This document shows, piece by piece, positions 54,766 to 62,212 of a stretch of DNA of 64,000 nt. The translations under genes were made by a program, and so were the position numbers. Location of the stretch: contig PBWR01000006.1 of assembly GCA_002727315.1 (NCBI GenBank), positions 124,001 to 188,000 of the forward strand, read 5' to 3'. The notes under the pieces are model-generated. The model made no database searches, was not told the origin of the DNA, and was given only the letters and a program-made list of their open reading frames with translations. Position 1 is the stretch's first letter; every line of letters starts with the position of its first letter. Source of the stretch: Alphaproteobacteria bacterium. GTDB lineage: Bacteria > Pseudomonadota > Alphaproteobacteria > UBA6615.

Positions 54766-55711
54766 GGGCCGACCTGGGCGTCAGGAGCCCGGCAATACCG
54801 CCGCGCGCGAACAGCACCACAAGCACCAGGAAGGGCCCGAAAATGATGTGCCAGTGATGGGTGATGGAGGCCAGGACCTCGGACAACATCAGGAACACGA
54901 AGGCGCCCGTCACCGGCCCGAATAGGGTCGACATGCCGCCGAGCACGACCATGAAGATCAGCTCGCCCGAGCGTCGCCAGTCCATCATGTCGGGGGAGAC
55001 GAAATTCTCCAGGTTCGCCTGCAGCAGACCGGCGATCCCGCACATAACACCCGCGATCACGAAGGCGCTGAGCCGGTAGAGATAGGTCGAGACGCCGACC
55101 GCCTGCACGCGCGTGTCGTTCGACTTGGCCCCGCGCATCACCAGCCCGAAACGCGAATTGACCAGCCGCCAGCTCACGAAGACGCTGGCGACCAGCACCG
55201 CGAAGATCGTGTAGTACATGGTGAGCTTGTGGTTCAGGTCGTAGAACTCGACCCCGAAATCGCTACGCGTGAGGATGTTGAGCCCGTCATCGCTGCCGTA
55301 ACGCTCGGCGCTGACGCTCAGGAAGAAAATCATCTGGGCGAGCGCAAGCGTGATCATGATGAAGTAGACACCGCGCGTCCGCAGGCTGATTGCCCCGAAG
55401 ATCAAGGAAATGAGGGCGCAGGCACCGATCGCCAGCGGCCACTGGATCCAGGCGCTGGTGACGCCATGAAACGCGAGGATGCCGATCGTGTAACCGCCGA
55501 CCCCGAGATAGACCGCGTGCCCGAAGCTGATCATGCCGCCATAGCCCATGATCAGGTTGAGGCTGACGGCCGCGATGGCCCAGATCATGATCCGGGCGAA
55601 GACGATGACATAGAACGGCTCGCCGACCGCCGGCGCGGCGAAAGGCACGATTGCGCACAGGCCGATCACGATGGCCGACAGGATGTTGGTGGGGTTGCGC
55701 AGCGCGTCCAT
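54758..55711 (-). CDS. ABC transporter permease LivM (aromatic-acid-type Liv system)
   Basis: The product is 317 residues, with about ten membrane segments. LivM features: MGYGGMISFGHAVYLGVGGY near residue 55, YFIMITLALAQMIFFL near residue 120, and GGMSTLFGPVTGAFVF near residue 260. It pairs with the LivH-like permease just upstream, forming the membrane channel. Here the two permeases are separate genes, unlike in the 25-27 kb system. Confidence 0.9.
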   Translation of the reverse strand: MDALRNPTNILSAIVIGLCAIVPFAAPAVGEPFYVIVFARIMIWAIAAVSLNLIMGYGGMISFGHAVYLGVGGYTIGILAFHGVTSAWIQWPLAIGACALISLIFGAISLRTRGVYFIMITLALAQMIFFLSVSAERYGSDDGLNILTRSDFGVEFYDLNHKLTMYYTIFAVLVASVFVSWRLVNSRFGLVMRGAKSNDTRVQAVGVSTYLYRLSAFVIAGVMCGIAGLLQANLENFVSPDMMDWRRSGELIFMVVLGGMSTLFGPVTGAFVFLMLSEVLASITHHWHIIFGPFLVLVVLFARGGIAGLLTPRSARE

Positions 55712-55717
55712 GTCCCG

Positions 55718-56641
55718 TCAGGCCCCCTTCGGCGGGAACAGGCCCTGGGGCCGGAAAAACAGGATCGCCGCCATGAGCACGTAGATCAGCATGGACGACA
55801 GGGCCGGGCCCGCCGATTCCGCTGCATTCTCGGGCAGGAACAGCAACAGGAACACATCCAGGAAGGACCGGCCCATCGTGTCGATCACGCCGGTCAGGAT
55901 CGAGGCAATGAAGGCGCCGCGGATCGAACCGATGCCGCCGATGACGATGACCACGAAAGCCAGGATCAGCACATCCTCGCCCATGCCGATCTGGGCCGCG
56001 GTGATCGGCGTGATAATCAGCCCGGCGAGGCCCGCCAGCACGGCACCGATGCCGAACACGACCGAGAACAGCATCGGAATGTTGACCCCGAGCGCGCCGG
56101 CCATGGCCCGGTTCGACGCGCCGGCGCGGATCAACATGCCGATGCGGGTCCGCGAGACCAGCAGGTAGAGGCCGAGCGCCACCAGCAGGCCCAGCACGAT
56201 GATCACGATTCGGTACACCGGATAGGTGATGCCCGCCCCCAGCGCGACGGAACCATCGACGAAGTCGGGCAGCGGCACGACAAGCCCCTCCGGGCCCCAG
56301 ATCAGACGCACCGCCTCGTTGAAAAACAGGATCAGGCCGAAGGTTGCCAGCACCTGGTCGAGATGATCGCGCGCATAGAGCGTTTGCAGGCTTATTCGTT
56401 CGACCACGATGCCGATCACCAGCATGGCCGGGATCATCAGGATGACGCCGAATATGAAGGAGCCGGTGACCAGCGCCAGCGTGCCGCCGACGAAGGCGCC
56501 GATCATGAACATCGAGCCATGGGACAAATTGACCAGGTCCATGATTCCGAACACGAGCGTCAGCCCGGCAGCCATCAGGAACAGGATGATGCCCAACTGG
56601 AAGCCGTTCAGGAATTGTTCGGTGAGGAGGACGTAGTCCAT
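55718..56641 (-). CDS. ABC transporter permease LivH (aromatic-acid-type Liv system)
   Basis: The product is 307 residues, with about eight membrane segments. LivH features: MAAGLTLVFGIMDLVNLSHG near residue 24, then GAVLAGLAGLIITPITAAQ near residue 200 and GGIGSIRGAFIASILTGVIDT near residue 250. It starts at ATG 56641 and is preceded by a 10-bp hairpin after the binding-protein gene. It continues with a 6-nt gap to livM. Confidence 0.9.
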   Translation of the reverse strand: MDYVLLTEQFLNGFQLGIILFLMAAGLTLVFGIMDLVNLSHGSMFMIGAFVGGTLALVTGSFIFGVILMIPAMLVIGIVVERISLQTLYARDHLDQVLATFGLILFFNEAVRLIWGPEGLVVPLPDFVDGSVALGAGITYPVYRIVIIVLGLLVALGLYLLVSRTRIGMLIRAGASNRAMAGALGVNIPMLFSVVFGIGAVLAGLAGLIITPITAAQIGMGEDVLILAFVVIVIGGIGSIRGAFIASILTGVIDTMGRSFLDVFLLLFLPENAAESAGPALSSMLIYVLMAAILFFRPQGLFPPKGA

Positions 56642-56676
56642 CGGGCCCCGGGGGTTAGGCGACGGCAGATATGCAA

Positions 56677-56700
56677 GCGGGGATGCTCATGCATCCCCGC
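56677..56700. other. Intercistronic hairpin between binding-protein and permease genes
   Basis: A perfect 10-bp stem, GCGGGGATGC / GCATCCCCGC with loop TCAT, lies 28 nt past the binding-protein stop on the minus strand. No T run follows. It probably stabilises the upstream mRNA end or partly stops transcription, so that the binding protein is made in excess over the membrane parts. Confidence 0.7.
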
Positions 56701-56727
56701 CCGCAACGTTGGTTGATACGGAAACGA

Positions 56728-57903
56728 TCACCCCATCTTGCACTGACTGGCATACGGATCCTGATGATCCTTCAGGACCGTACGGCCGACCGCCGTGGTC
56801 CAGTTGCCGTCGGCGTCCTTGACCACGGTGCGCTCATAGAAATTCTGGATCGGGAAATGGTTGTTCCCCATCTTGAACGCACCACGGATGGACGGGAAAT
56901 CCGCGCTCTCGAGCGCCGCACGCATGCCGTCGGTGTCGCTGATCTTGCCGCCGACCGCATCGACCGCAGACTTGATATAGAGGATCGAGTCATAGGACTG
57001 GGCCGCGTAGAAGGACGGGTAACGCCCGTACTTCGCACGGAAGTCGGCAACGAACTTCTTGTTCGCCTCATTGTCGAGGTCCGGCGCCCAGAACTGGGTC
57101 ATCTTGGTGCCAAGCACCGTCTCCATGCCGGCCTTCTGGAACAGCGGCAGGCTGATCGAATCCAGCGTATAGACCGAATAGAGCGGCACACTGCCTTCAA
57201 GACCGGCCTGCTGATACTGCTTGATGAAGGCCGGTCCGGCCGGGCCGGGATAGAAGGTGAAGACCCCGTCGGGCTTCGCTGCCTTGACCTTCGACAGCTC
57301 GGCCGACCAGTCGCGCTGGGACGGCCAGACGGTCATGTCCTTGCCCACGACCTCGCCGTTGAAGGTGCGCTCCACGCCCGCGACCATGTTCTGGCCGGCG
57401 GCATAGTTCGGCGCCACCAGGTAGAGCGACTTGACGCCCTGCTGGTTGAGCAGTTCGCCCAGCGCCATCGGCGTCTGGTCGTTCTGCCAGGCGATGTTGA
57501 AGAAGTTCTCGTGGCACTGCGCACCCGCGAGCGGCGACGGGCCGGCATTGGCGCTGATCAGGATCTTGTTGGCGTTGAGCACAACCGGGGCGGAAGCCAG
57601 AAGCACGTTCGACCAAATATAGCCGGCCACGATGTCCACATCGTCGCGCAGCACCAGGCGTTCGGTGGCCTGCTTGCCCTTCTGCGAATTGAACTCGTCA
57701 TCTCCATAGACGATTTCGACGTCCTCGCCGCCCATCTTACCACCGATATGCTCCATCGCCAGTTCAACGGCGTCGCGCATGTCCTTGCCGATCACGGCGA
57801 CGGGCGTGGTCAGGGTGGTGACGAACCCGATCTTGATGTCGGCCGCAGCCGGCGACGCCATCAGCGTCACGATGGCTGCCAAGCCCATTAGTTTTTTTAG
57901 CAT
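56728..57903 (-). CDS. Periplasmic substrate-binding protein of an aromatic-acid-type ABC transporter
   Basis: The product is 391 residues. A signal peptide (LKKLMGLAAIVTLMAS, cut near AAA-DIKIG) directs it to the periplasm. Mature start is DIKIGFVTTLTTPVAV, a type 1 periplasmic binding protein. ATG 57903 has a very strong site (GGGAGGAG). It leads the five-gene operon. Related proteins bind benzoate, hydroxybenzoates or branched-chain amino acids; the box cluster nearby favours an aromatic acid. Confidence 0.88.
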   Translation of the reverse strand: MLKKLMGLAAIVTLMASPAAADIKIGFVTTLTTPVAVIGKDMRDAVELAMEHIGGKMGGEDVEIVYGDDEFNSQKGKQATERLVLRDDVDIVAGYIWSNVLLASAPVVLNANKILISANAGPSPLAGAQCHENFFNIAWQNDQTPMALGELLNQQGVKSLYLVAPNYAAGQNMVAGVERTFNGEVVGKDMTVWPSQRDWSAELSKVKAAKPDGVFTFYPGPAGPAFIKQYQQAGLEGSVPLYSVYTLDSISLPLFQKAGMETVLGTKMTQFWAPDLDNEANKKFVADFRAKYGRYPSFYAAQSYDSILYIKSAVDAVGGKISDTDGMRAALESADFPSIRGAFKMGNNHFPIQNFYERTVVKDADGNWTTAVGRTVLKDHQDPYASQCKMG

Positions 57904-57991
57904 TATCAACTCCTCCCAGGGTGATTTCACTATGGGACCATATCGCTCGGCAGATGAAAAGTACCGAACGCGTCCCTCTTTCGGCGGACGA

Positions 57992-58393
57992 TCAACTTTC
58001 CGGGACGACCGCCGTTGCCTCGATCTCCACCAGCGCCCGGTCCTCGACCAACGCCGTGACCTCGACCACCGACATGGCCGGAAAATGACGTCCCATGACC
58101 TCACGGTAGAAACCGCCCACGCCTTTCAGGTTTTCCAGATAGGCCTGCTTGTCGGTGACGAACCAGGTCAGCCGGGTGATGTGTTCGGGGAGGCCACCAG
58201 CCTCCGCCAGCACGGCGCGGATATTCTCCAGCGCCTGGCCGACCTGGGCTGCGAAGTCATCGCTGCCGAAGTTGCCCGTTTCCGGGTTCCAGCCGATCTG
58301 TCCGCCGACGAAGACAAGGCGACCCGTCGCCGCGACGCCATTGGCATAGCCGCGGGGCGGCACCCATCCCACAGGTTGCAGAATCTCGATCAT
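57992..58393 (-). CDS. RidA/YjgF family protein
   Basis: The product is 133 residues, normal for a Rid protein. Such proteins hydrolyse reactive enamine/imine intermediates, or act on other small molecules. Landmarks: FVGGQIGWNPETGNF near residue 28, a QALENIRAVLAEAGG helix near residue 53, and VEVTALVEDRALVEIEA near residue 110. The Arg that defines active RidA imine deaminases is not clearly present, so another Rid subgroup is likely. The ATG at 58393 has AAGGG 3 nt upstream. It is divergent from the SDR operon. Confidence 0.85.
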   Translation of the reverse strand: MIEILQPVGWVPPRGYANGVAATGRLVFVGGQIGWNPETGNFGSDDFAAQVGQALENIRAVLAEAGGLPEHITRLTWFVTDKQAYLENLKGVGGFYREVMGRHFPAMSVVEVTALVEDRALVEIEATAVVPES

Positions 58394-58419
58394 CGCCCTT
58401 GATATTTCATAGCTATATT

Positions 58420-58433
58420 TTTTAATATTAAAA
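58420..58433. promoter_or_regulatory. Probable MarR operator
   Basis: A perfect 14-bp AT-only palindrome, TTTTAATATTAAAA, sits in a very AT-rich 45-nt stretch between the divergent ridA-like and SDR genes. The surroundings are GC-rich. The MarR regulator encoded two genes downstream is the obvious ligand; promoters on both sides would overlap it. Confidence 0.5.
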
Positions 58434-58448
58434 TTATTGGATCGAGGC

Positions 58449-59249
58449 ATGCAAGCCGCAATGACCGACACCGCTTCCCTCCACAAACAGTCCGCGATCA
58501 TCACCGGCGGCGGCCGTGGCATCGGCCGGGCCATTGCCGAGGCCCTGGCCGCGCGCGGCGCCAGCCTCACCCTGGTCGGCCGCACTGCAGATGTGCTGGC
58601 GACAGCCGCAGAGGAAATCACAACAAGGCACGGGGTAAATGCGCAGTTCCGGACCCTCGACGTCACCGACGGCGCGATGGTGGATTCGGTCCTAGGCGAT
58701 CTGGTGCGGGACCAAGGCGCCCCGTCGATCCTGGTGAACAACGCGGGCGGGGCGGAAAGCGCCCCCTTCACACGCCTTGGTCACGCGACCTGGGAGAACA
58801 CCCTCAACCTCAACCTGACAAGTGTCTACGCGTGCACCCATGCGGTCCTGCCCACTATGCTCGAGGCGGGATACGGGCGCATCGTCAACATCGCGTCCAC
58901 CGCCGGGCTGAAAGGCTTTCCTTATGTGTCGGCCTACTGCGCGGCCAAGCATGGCGTGGTCGGACTGACGCGCGCACTCGCCCTGGAGGTCGCAGACCGC
59001 CGCGTCACGGTCAATGCGGTCTGCCCCGGTTTCACCGACACCGACATGCTACGCGAGAGCATTCGGAACATCGCGGCCAAGACCGGACGCACGGAAGCCG
59101 AGGCGCGCGCGGACCTGGCACGTGCGAACCGGGACGGACGCATCATTCAGCCCGCCGAGGTGGCCGAGGCCGTCGCCCGGCTATGTGCGCCCACCGCCGG
59201 CGGAACCAACGGCGAGGCCATCACGATCGACGCCATGGAAGCCGCGTGA
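58449..59249 (+). CDS. SDR family NAD(P)-dependent oxidoreductase
   Basis: The product is 266 residues. Rossmann motif TGGGRGIGRA near residue 21, NNAGG near residue 96, catalytic Ser region NIASTAGLKG near residue 146 and YCAAKHG near residue 160 are all present. The general reaction is hydroxyacyl or ring-alcohol oxidation. ATG 58449 is chosen; a TTG at 58437 and an ATG at 58461 are alternatives. The stop overlaps the MarR ATG (TGATG), so they form one operon. Confidence 0.87.
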   Translation: MQAAMTDTASLHKQSAIITGGGRGIGRAIAEALAARGASLTLVGRTADVLATAAEEITTRHGVNAQFRTLDVTDGAMVDSVLGDLVRDQGAPSILVNNAGGAESAPFTRLGHATWENTLNLNLTSVYACTHAVLPTMLEAGYGRIVNIASTAGLKGFPYVSAYCAAKHGVVGLTRALALEVADRRVTVNAVCPGFTDTDMLRESIRNIAAKTGRTEAEARADLARANRDGRIIQPAEVAEAVARLCAPTAGGTNGEAITIDAMEAA

Positions 59250-59761
59250 TGCCCCAGGGAACAAACTCGGCCACGAGTGATTTCGAAACCGGCCTGACGA
59301 ATGACGATCGCCTGGACCTGCGGACCTGGCTGCGTTTGCTGACCTGCGCCAACTTGATTGAGGGTGAGGTCCGCAAGCGGTTGCGCGACGAATTCGACAT
59401 CACTCTGGCCCGTTTCGACCTTCTGGCGCAGCTCGTGCGCGCGGACCGGGGCCTGAGCATGGGCGAGCTGTCGCGCCGCCTGATGGTGACCAACGGCAAC
59501 GTGACGGCGCTGATCGACCGACTGGTCGGTGAAAAACTGGTGGAGCGCAGGGCCGACCCCGATGACAGGCGAGCCCAAATTATCGAGATCACATCTGCCG
59601 GCCGCCGGTCCTTCGACCGGATGTCAGCGGCCCATGCGGACTGGATCACGGATCTCTTCGGCGACCTCGGGCGGTCCGAACTCGAGGCACTCCATGCCAG
59701 CCTCGCCAACCTGAAATCGAGCCTAGCGGCCGCCCGTCCGTCCGACCGGTCGTCTGATTGA
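59249..59761 (+). CDS. MarR family transcriptional regulator
   Basis: The product is 170 residues, with the winged-helix pattern LSMGELSRRLMVTNGNVTALIDRLV near residue 70 (recognition region) and wing residues VERRADPDDRRAQ. MarR dimers repress nearby genes until an aromatic or CoA ligand binds. ATG 59249 overlaps the SDR stop (TGATG). It probably controls its own operon and the divergent RidA gene through the palindrome at 58420-58433. Confidence 0.9.
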   Translation: MPQGTNSATSDFETGLTNDDRLDLRTWLRLLTCANLIEGEVRKRLRDEFDITLARFDLLAQLVRADRGLSMGELSRRLMVTNGNVTALIDRLVGEKLVERRADPDDRRAQIIEITSAGRRSFDRMSAAHADWITDLFGDLGRSELEALHASLANLKSSLAAARPSDRSSD

Positions 59762-59763
59762 TC

Positions 59764-61227
59764 ATGTGGCGCCCCCCTGAACGCATCCGCTGGACACCCG
59801 ATCCCGGCCACTGGCCCACCGCCCAGGAAGCCGCCGGATCACGCCTGTTCAGCCCCGTCCAGATCGGGCCGGTCGGGCTGCAGAGCCGCACCTGGGTTCC
59901 CGCGATGGTGCCATGGCGAGCAACGGGAGACGGCGAGGTCACCGACAATGTGCTCGACTGGTACGGACGCTTCGCGCGCGGGCGGCCCGGCGCGATTGTC
60001 GTCGAGGCGACAGGCATCAGGGATATTCCCTCGGGACCGCTCCTGCGGATCGGACACGATCGATATATTCCCGGCCTGACCGAACTGAAGAACAGAGTGC
60101 GCCGGGAAAGCCAGGGGCATACCCGACTGCTGATCCAGCTCATTGATTTCCTCGCCATCCGCCGCCGGCCGGAGCCCGAGAAGTACTTCGAACGTTTCCT
60201 GAAGATCACGGACCGCCATCGCGACGCGCTCGACGCCCGCGATTGGCCCGAGGACCAGGTTCGCGCGCATCTGGCCGGGCTGCCGGACGATCGGTTGGAC
60301 GACGTGCTGAGTGAACGCGAGCTGGAGGCCCTGCGGCAGGGCTACCACGAACGGGTCACCGACACAGACCTGCCGCAGATCCGCGAGCTGCCCGAGGTCT
60401 TGCCCGGCTTGTTCGCCGATGCCGCACGGCGTGCCCGCGACGCCGGGTTCGACGGGGTCGAGCTCCACTATGCCCACGCCTATACGATGGCGTCGTTCCT
60501 TTCGGCGCGGAACACCCGCGACGATGGCTATGGCGGCAGCCGCGAGGACCGTGCACGACTGCCGCTGGAGGTCTTCGACGCGGTGCGGGCCGCCGTCGGA
60601 GACGATTTCGTGGTCGGCACACGCTTCCTGGCGGACGACTGCATCGAAGATGGCAATACGGTGGACGATGCGGCCTGGTTCGGCACCGAGTTCGCCAAGG
60701 CCGGGTTCGATGTTCTGTCCCTGTCGCGCGGCGGCAAGTTCGAGGATGCCAAGCAACCCGCCGTCGGCCAGGCGGCCTATCCCTATACCGGCCCCAGCGG
60801 CTACGAGTGCATGCCGCAGTATATTTCCGACAATCGCGGACCATTCGGGCGCAACGTCGAACCCGTGGCGCGGATTCGCGATGCCGTACGCGCCGCCGGC
60901 TGCGACACCCCTCTGGTGGTCACCGGTGGCATTCACGGCTTTGCCCAGGCTGAAGAGATCCTGCAGGCAGACAAAGCCGATATCATCGGCTTCGCGCGAC
61001 AAAGCCTCGCCGATCCGGACTGGTTCCGGAAGGTTCACGCCGGTCATGGGGACGTGGTGCGGGTCTGCGAATACACCAATTATTGCGAAGCACTGGACCA
61101 GAAACATATTCCGGTCACTTGTCAGTTGTGGGACCGGACCCAACTGGACACACCGGGCATCTCGAAAACTCCGGACGGCAAACGCCGGCTCGTCGCGCCC
61201 GAATGGGGGCCTGACGCGGAAAGCTAG
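59764..61227 (+). CDS. NADH:flavin oxidoreductase, Old Yellow Enzyme family
   Basis: The product is 487 residues. The FMN barrel begins FSPVQIGPVGLQSRT near residue 28 and includes HYAHAYTMASFLSARNT and DDGYGGS near residue 240. The tail is not the Fe-S/FAD half of 2,4-dienoyl-CoA reductase, so this is a single-domain OYE with an extension. It reduces enone or dienoyl groups. ATG 59764 follows the MarR TGA by 2 nt. Its TAG shares CTAG (61224-61227) with the convergent quinone oxidoreductase. Confidence 0.85.
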   Translation: MWRPPERIRWTPDPGHWPTAQEAAGSRLFSPVQIGPVGLQSRTWVPAMVPWRATGDGEVTDNVLDWYGRFARGRPGAIVVEATGIRDIPSGPLLRIGHDRYIPGLTELKNRVRRESQGHTRLLIQLIDFLAIRRRPEPEKYFERFLKITDRHRDALDARDWPEDQVRAHLAGLPDDRLDDVLSERELEALRQGYHERVTDTDLPQIRELPEVLPGLFADAARRARDAGFDGVELHYAHAYTMASFLSARNTRDDGYGGSREDRARLPLEVFDAVRAAVGDDFVVGTRFLADDCIEDGNTVDDAAWFGTEFAKAGFDVLSLSRGGKFEDAKQPAVGQAAYPYTGPSGYECMPQYISDNRGPFGRNVEPVARIRDAVRAAGCDTPLVVTGGIHGFAQAEEILQADKADIIGFARQSLADPDWFRKVHAGHGDVVRVCEYTNYCEALDQKHIPVTCQLWDRTQLDTPGISKTPDGKRRLVAPEWGPDAES

Positions 61228-62204
61228 GTCGTCAGGACAATCTTGCCGGTGATCTCGCGGTTCTGGAGGGCCTTCAGGGCGTCCACCGCCTGCTCCAGCG
61301 GATAGGTGCGCCCGACGATCGGCGTCAGCTGGCCGGCGCTGTACATCTCCAGCAGCCGCGCGTGGTTGGCGCGGGTCTCATCGGGGTAGGTCTCGATGAA
61401 CTGGCCGAACCGGACCGCGATGAGAGACGCCCATTTGACCAGTACGATATTCGTCGGTGCCTGGGGGTGAATACCGCTGGTGAAGCCGACGATCAGGATA
61501 CGGCCCTCGCGGGCAATCGCGCTCAGGCTGGCGCGGAACACATCGCCACCGACCGTGTCGAACACCACGTCGACCCCGCGCCCGTTCGTCAGGTCCTTCA
61601 GGCGTTGGCGCACATCGTCATTGCGATAGTTGATCAGATGGTTGGCCCCCTGGGCGCACACAAATTCGAGCTTCTCGTGGCTGCCCGCCGAGGCGATCAC
61701 ATCACCCCCCAATGCCCGGGCCACCTGCACCGCCGCGATACCCACGCCGCCCGACGCACCGTGGATCGCCAACACCTCGCCCGATTGCAGCCCGCCCCGG
61801 TCGACAAGCCCGTGCCAGGCCGTCCCGTAGACCAGGAAGAAACCGGCGCCTTCCACATAGTCCATGCTGTCGGGCAACGGATATGCGCGCGACGCCGGCA
61901 GGGTCACCTCCTCGGCATAGCCGTCATAGTCATGGCCGCACCAGACCATGACCCGGTCGCCTTCCCGCACATCGCTGACACCGGTCCCCACGGCCACGAT
62001 GTCTCCGGCGGCCTCGCGCCCCGGACTGAACGGAAACGGCGGCTTGTGCTGATAGGTCCCGCCCGTCGACAGGATATCGGGGAAATTGACCGCGCAGGCA
62101 CGCAACGCAATGCGGACCTCGCCGGGCCCGGGATCACGCGGCCTGACATCGTCGATGCGCAGAATCTCGGGCGGACCGTACTCGTGGGCGCGAACAACCT
62201 TCAT
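61224..62204 (-). CDS. NADPH:quinone oxidoreductase, MDR family
   Basis: The product is 326 residues. The GroES-like half has RACAVNFPDILSTGG near residue 40, and the Rossmann half IHGASGGVGIAAVQVARALGG near residue 146. No zinc-ligand cysteines. It starts at ATG 62204, 8 nt after the fadJ-type stop, so they are one operon. Open frame further upstream is only shadow. Confidence 0.85.
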   Translation of the reverse strand: MKVVRAHEYGPPEILRIDDVRPRDPGPGEVRIALRACAVNFPDILSTGGTYQHKPPFPFSPGREAAGDIVAVGTGVSDVREGDRVMVWCGHDYDGYAEEVTLPASRAYPLPDSMDYVEGAGFFLVYGTAWHGLVDRGGLQSGEVLAIHGASGGVGIAAVQVARALGGDVIASAGSHEKLEFVCAQGANHLINYRNDDVRQRLKDLTNGRGVDVVFDTVGGDVFRASLSAIAREGRILIVGFTSGIHPQAPTNIVLVKWASLIAVRFGQFIETYPDETRANHARLLEMYSAGQLTPIVGRTYPLEQAVDALKALQNREITGKIVLTT

Positions 62205-62212
62205 GAACGCAC

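Noticed and set aside
55229-56716. 495-codon plus-strand frame across livH and livM
   Set aside because: Same type of antisense shadow, polar low-complexity translation opposite membrane protein genes.
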